Positions 22,332 to 24,161 of a stretch of DNA of 24,161 nt are shown here, one piece after another. The stretch comes from Pseudomonadota bacterium (GTDB lineage Bacteria > Pseudomonadota > Alphaproteobacteria > Rhizobiales > Rhizobiaceae). How positions within the stretch are numbered: position 1 is the stretch's first letter; every line of letters starts with the position of its first letter. Under the pieces are notes generated by a model. The model saw nothing but the letters and a program-made list of their open reading frames with translations. It did no database searches and was not told the origin of the DNA. The stretch lies in NCBI GenBank assembly GCA_023388675.1, contig JAEWFU010000349.1, positions 1 to 24,161 on the forward strand, written 5' to 3'. The translations under genes were made by a program, and so were the position numbers.

Positions 22332-22553
22332 ATGACCAGGCCGGATGGAAAGGCAGCCCGCGCGAGCGGTGTAGGTGCGCAGAGGCACGGTGCCGCGATC
22401 ATGGGGAAGACGTCGCGACAGTACGAACGCTGCCATCCGGACGACACGTTTGCCGACCTGGTGCGCCGGTCTTCCTTCTCGAAGGAGGACCGGCGACTAC
22501 TTGAGGACTGGCTCGTTGCGACGGCCTCGCACGCGGGGTCGGCCGATGGCTGA
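22332..22553 (+). CDS. Small conserved-type protein of unknown function, 73 residues
   Basis: ATG 22332 follows AGGAGG about 6 bases upstream. The first 25 residues are basic and low-complexity (TRPDGKAARASGVGAQRHGA). The C-terminal part (YERCHPDDTFADLVRRSSFS, then KEDRRLLEDWLVAT) looks like a helical domain. I do not recognise a family. Its stop lies inside the start of the DUF6522 gene (8-base overlap), so the two are translated together, after pseudoazurin. The function is probably linked to the nitrogen-oxide regulon by position only. Confidence 0.6.
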   Translation: MTRPDGKAARASGVGAQRHGAAIMGKTSRQYERCHPDDTFADLVRRSSFSKEDRRLLEDWLVATASHAGSADG

Positions 22554-22839
22554 GGCCCACTTGGCTGTCATTTTCGAGAACGGTGGGGTGACCGTCGACG
22601 CCGCACTGGTGGCGGAAGGGCTTCGGCTGCGCCCCGACGCAGTCCCCTCGATGCTCCGCGACGGATCCATCACCTGCCGCTTCGAGCGCGGCACTGGCGA
22701 GGATGACGGGCGGGTCCGCCTGACGTTCTGGCACGGAAACCTCAGGTTCCGGGTGATCGTAGACGGGGCGGGACAGGTGCTTCAGCGCCTAAGGCTGGAC
22801 CATGGAAGGCCGAGGCCTATCCGATCACGCATTGGATAG
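22546..22839 (+). CDS. DUF6522 family protein
   Basis: The 97-residue protein starts at ATG 22546, overlapping the previous ORF by 8 bases. The sequence reads VTVDAALVAEGLRLRPDAVP, then SMLRDGSITCRFERGTGEDD, GRVRLTFWHGNLRFRVIVDG and AGQVLQRLRL. It resembles the uncharacterised DUF6522 family of rhizobia and relatives: one small globular domain with a conserved Glu-Asp-Gly-Arg and no membrane segment. Family members recur near denitrification genes. It ends 21 bases from the convergent napC. Confidence 0.75.
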   Translation: MAEAHLAVIFENGGVTVDAALVAEGLRLRPDAVPSMLRDGSITCRFERGTGEDDGRVRLTFWHGNLRFRVIVDGAGQVLQRLRLDHGRPRPIRSRIG

Positions 22840-22860
22840 ACATTGACAGGCGAGGGACGC

Positions 22861-23646
22861 TTACTCGGTGGCTGTTCCGGCGGAGCTGGTTCCGCCCCGG
22901 GCAGAGGCAATCGACTCCATGGACATGGCGGACAGCTCTTCGTTCAGCCTCCACATGGTCTGGTGAGGGGAACGGGCCAGCCGCTCCAGCCTGTCGAACA
23001 CAGACGCCTCTGGTAGTTCGTCCCCCTGGAGCTCCGGGGGAACCTTCCAGCCCGGATCCACCCCTTCCATGTTCGGCAGCTCGTGCGCGATGCCCTTGTG
23101 GCAGTCGATGCAGGTCGCTTCGCCGGACAGGAGGTAGCGCGTATGGATCGTCGCGGCGCGCTCGGTCTGCCTGGAGAGGTCCATCGCCACGGACGAATGG
23201 CAGTTGCGGCACTCAAGGCTGTCGTTGGCCTTCAGCCGCGCCCACTCGTGCTGGGCGAGTTCGAGGCGGTGGTCGAGGAATTTGCGACGTGTGTTGATTG
23301 TGCCGAAGATCTTGCCCCAGACTTCCTTCGACGCCTGCATCTTACGGGCGATCTTGTCGGTCCACTCGTGCGGCACGTGACAGTCCGGGCACGACGCGCG
23401 CACGCCTGAGCGGTTTGAGAAGTGGACGGTCCGCGTCAGCTCCTCATAGACGTTGTTTTCCATCTCGTGGCAGGAAATGCAGAACTCTTCCGTGTTGGTC
23501 AGCTCAAGGGCGGTGTTGAATGCGCCCCAGAAGATCACACCGCCGAGGAAGCCGCCAAGCGTCAGGAAGCCCAAGCTGAGCGTTGCCGCCGGTGTCGAAA
23601 GAATCTTCCAACACCAGAGCGCGACCGCCTTGAGGCGCGACCACAT
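22861..23646 (-). CDS. napC: Tetraheme cytochrome c NapC
   Basis: This 261-residue NapC/NirT quinol dehydrogenase has one N-terminal membrane span ([20 protein letters not shown]) and four CxxCH sites: CISCH (56-60), CPDCH (86-90), CRNCH (146-150) and CIDCH (179-183). Family marks are [20 protein letters not shown] and [13 protein letters not shown]. It passes electrons from the quinol pool to NapB/NapA. About 60 residues after the last heme region form a Ser/Ala- and Glu-rich tail (to [10 protein letters not shown]), longer than usual. It directly follows napB (TAG then ATG, no gap). Confidence 0.95.
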   Translation of the reverse strand: MWSRLKAVALWCWKILSTPAATLSLGFLTLGGFLGGVIFWGAFNTALELTNTEEFCISCHEMENNVYEELTRTVHFSNRSGVRASCPDCHVPHEWTDKIARKMQASKEVWGKIFGTINTRRKFLDHRLELAQHEWARLKANDSLECRNCHSSVAMDLSRQTERAATIHTRYLLSGEATCIDCHKGIAHELPNMEGVDPGWKVPPELQGDELPEASVFDRLERLARSPHQTMWRLNEELSAMSMESIASARGGTSSAGTATE

Positions 23647-24144
23647 CTATTCGTCTCCCGCGTGGTCGACGCCCAGCTCGCTCATGTCGGTGAAGGTGTT
23701 GCCGATGAGCGGCGCGGTGTCCGCCTGTGGGACATGGCAGGCCGTGCAGAAGTACCGTCGCGGTGAGACGTCCGCGAGCATCTGGCCCTCCCGCGTCATG
23801 TAGTGCGTGACGCTGATCATCGGCGCGCCCGAGCCTTCCGTGAACTCGCGCTTGTGGCATGACAGGCAGCGGTTCGTGTTGACGGAAAGCTGATAGCCCT
23901 CGATCGAGTGTGGAATCACGGGAGGCTGGTCCGGATAGGCCCGCATCCGGCGGATGTCGTCGACAGTCCATTTCGGGATTGGCCCGGCGGGCACTTCCTC
24001 CAACGGCTGGTCCGCTCCCGTGAGCGGGGGGACGATCTCGGCGGTCATCTGGGCGAATGCCGCCGAGCCGGCGGCGATGGCGAGCACCGCGACGAGGATG
24101 GCGCGCACGCGGCGCGTCACACGGGGACGACCTTGACCGCGCAT
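23647..24144 (-). CDS. napB: Periplasmic nitrate reductase diheme subunit NapB
   Basis: This 165-residue precursor has a signal peptide (RAILVAVLAIAAGSAAFAQ) and two heme sites, CLSCH (93-97) and CTACH (133-137), with the NapB segments PPVIPHSIEGYQLSVNTNRC and RRYFCTACHVPQ. It takes electrons from NapC and gives them to NapA. ATG 24144 overlaps the napA end by 28 bases; a GTG at 24120 in the same frame, overlapping the napA stop as GTGA, is the alternative and would leave a more compact signal peptide. Confidence 0.93.
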   Translation of the reverse strand: MRGQGRPRVTRRVRAILVAVLAIAAGSAAFAQMTAEIVPPLTGADQPLEEVPAGPIPKWTVDDIRRMRAYPDQPPVIPHSIEGYQLSVNTNRCLSCHKREFTEGSGAPMISVTHYMTREGQMLADVSPRRYFCTACHVPQADTAPLIGNTFTDMSELGVDHAGDE

Positions 24145-24161
24145 TTCTTGAAATCCGTCTG
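24117..24161 (-). CDS. napA: C-terminal end of periplasmic nitrate reductase NapA (partial)
   Basis: Only the last 14 codons and the stop are in the window: QTDFKKCAVKVVPV, the conserved ending of NapA, the molybdopterin nitrate reductase. It fits the order napA-napB-napC. The start and the rest lie beyond 24161. Confidence 0.85.
   Translation of the reverse strand, partial: QTDFKKCAVKVVPV

Noticed and set aside
1..24161. CRISPR arrays, tRNA or rRNA genes, insertion sequences, attachment sites
   Set aside because: No regularly spaced repeats, cloverleaf-like sequences, transposase or integrase motifs were seen, although several genes are truncated.

Overview
This is GC-rich DNA from an alphaproteobacterium, most likely of the Hyphomicrobiales (Mesorhizobium/Chelativorans-like). 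That placement is inferred from codon use, from the rhizobial-type small proteins (DUF6455, DUF6522, a Lys-rich 40-aa protein), and from the combination of pseudoazurin, Nap nitrate reductase, a Cys-cluster-free Crp/Fnr regulator and a cbb3 oxidase cluster. The theme is low-oxygen and nitrogen-oxide respiration with nitric-oxide handling.

Left part (1-7.6 kb): an eroded accessory region. A pyridoxamine-phosphate-oxidase-like gene carries an in-frame stop and lies downstream of an intact glutathione S-transferase. An isochorismatase-type gene has lost its front end and probably its tail, and it runs into nnrS, which carries a frameshift. Next come a membrane-anchored CadC-like regulator divergent from a lipocalin-like exported protein, a remnant of an rnk-like gene, a 40-aa Lys-rich protein, structured non-coding DNA, a small CxxC/CxxC ORF, and a Nudix-fold gene with a damaged Nudix box.

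Middle (7.7-11.5 kb): a PTS EIIA-like protein translationally coupled to an unrecognised 285-aa protein, then convergently dadA-dadX for D-alanine/L-alanine catabolism.

Right part (11.9-24.2 kb): a long minus-strand cbb3 unit reads truncated hemoglobin, an NsrR-type Rrf2 regulator, ccoN, ccoO, ccoQ, ccoP, a 62-aa membrane protein, a DUF2189 protein, ccoI, ccoS and a 44-aa membrane protein. Nearly every junction is an overlap or abutment. No ccoG or ccoH is present. Divergent from it are two small Cys-rich proteins (DUF1858, DUF6455). A degenerate gene end follows, then nnrR divergent from pseudoazurin, two small ORFs (one DUF6522), and, convergently, napC, napB and the last codons of napA.

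Two 16-bp dyads of the NnrR/Dnr kind lie in the divergent promoters 19977-20154 and 21692-21829. A larger dyad with NsrR-like 11-1-11 geometry lies just ahead of the hemoglobin start. Together these suggest that one NO-responsive circuit controls NO detoxification, electron donors (pseudoazurin, NapC) and the high-affinity oxidase. The window's main novelty is the NO-sensor/hemoglobin/oxidase fusion and the small uncharacterised proteins embedded in it.
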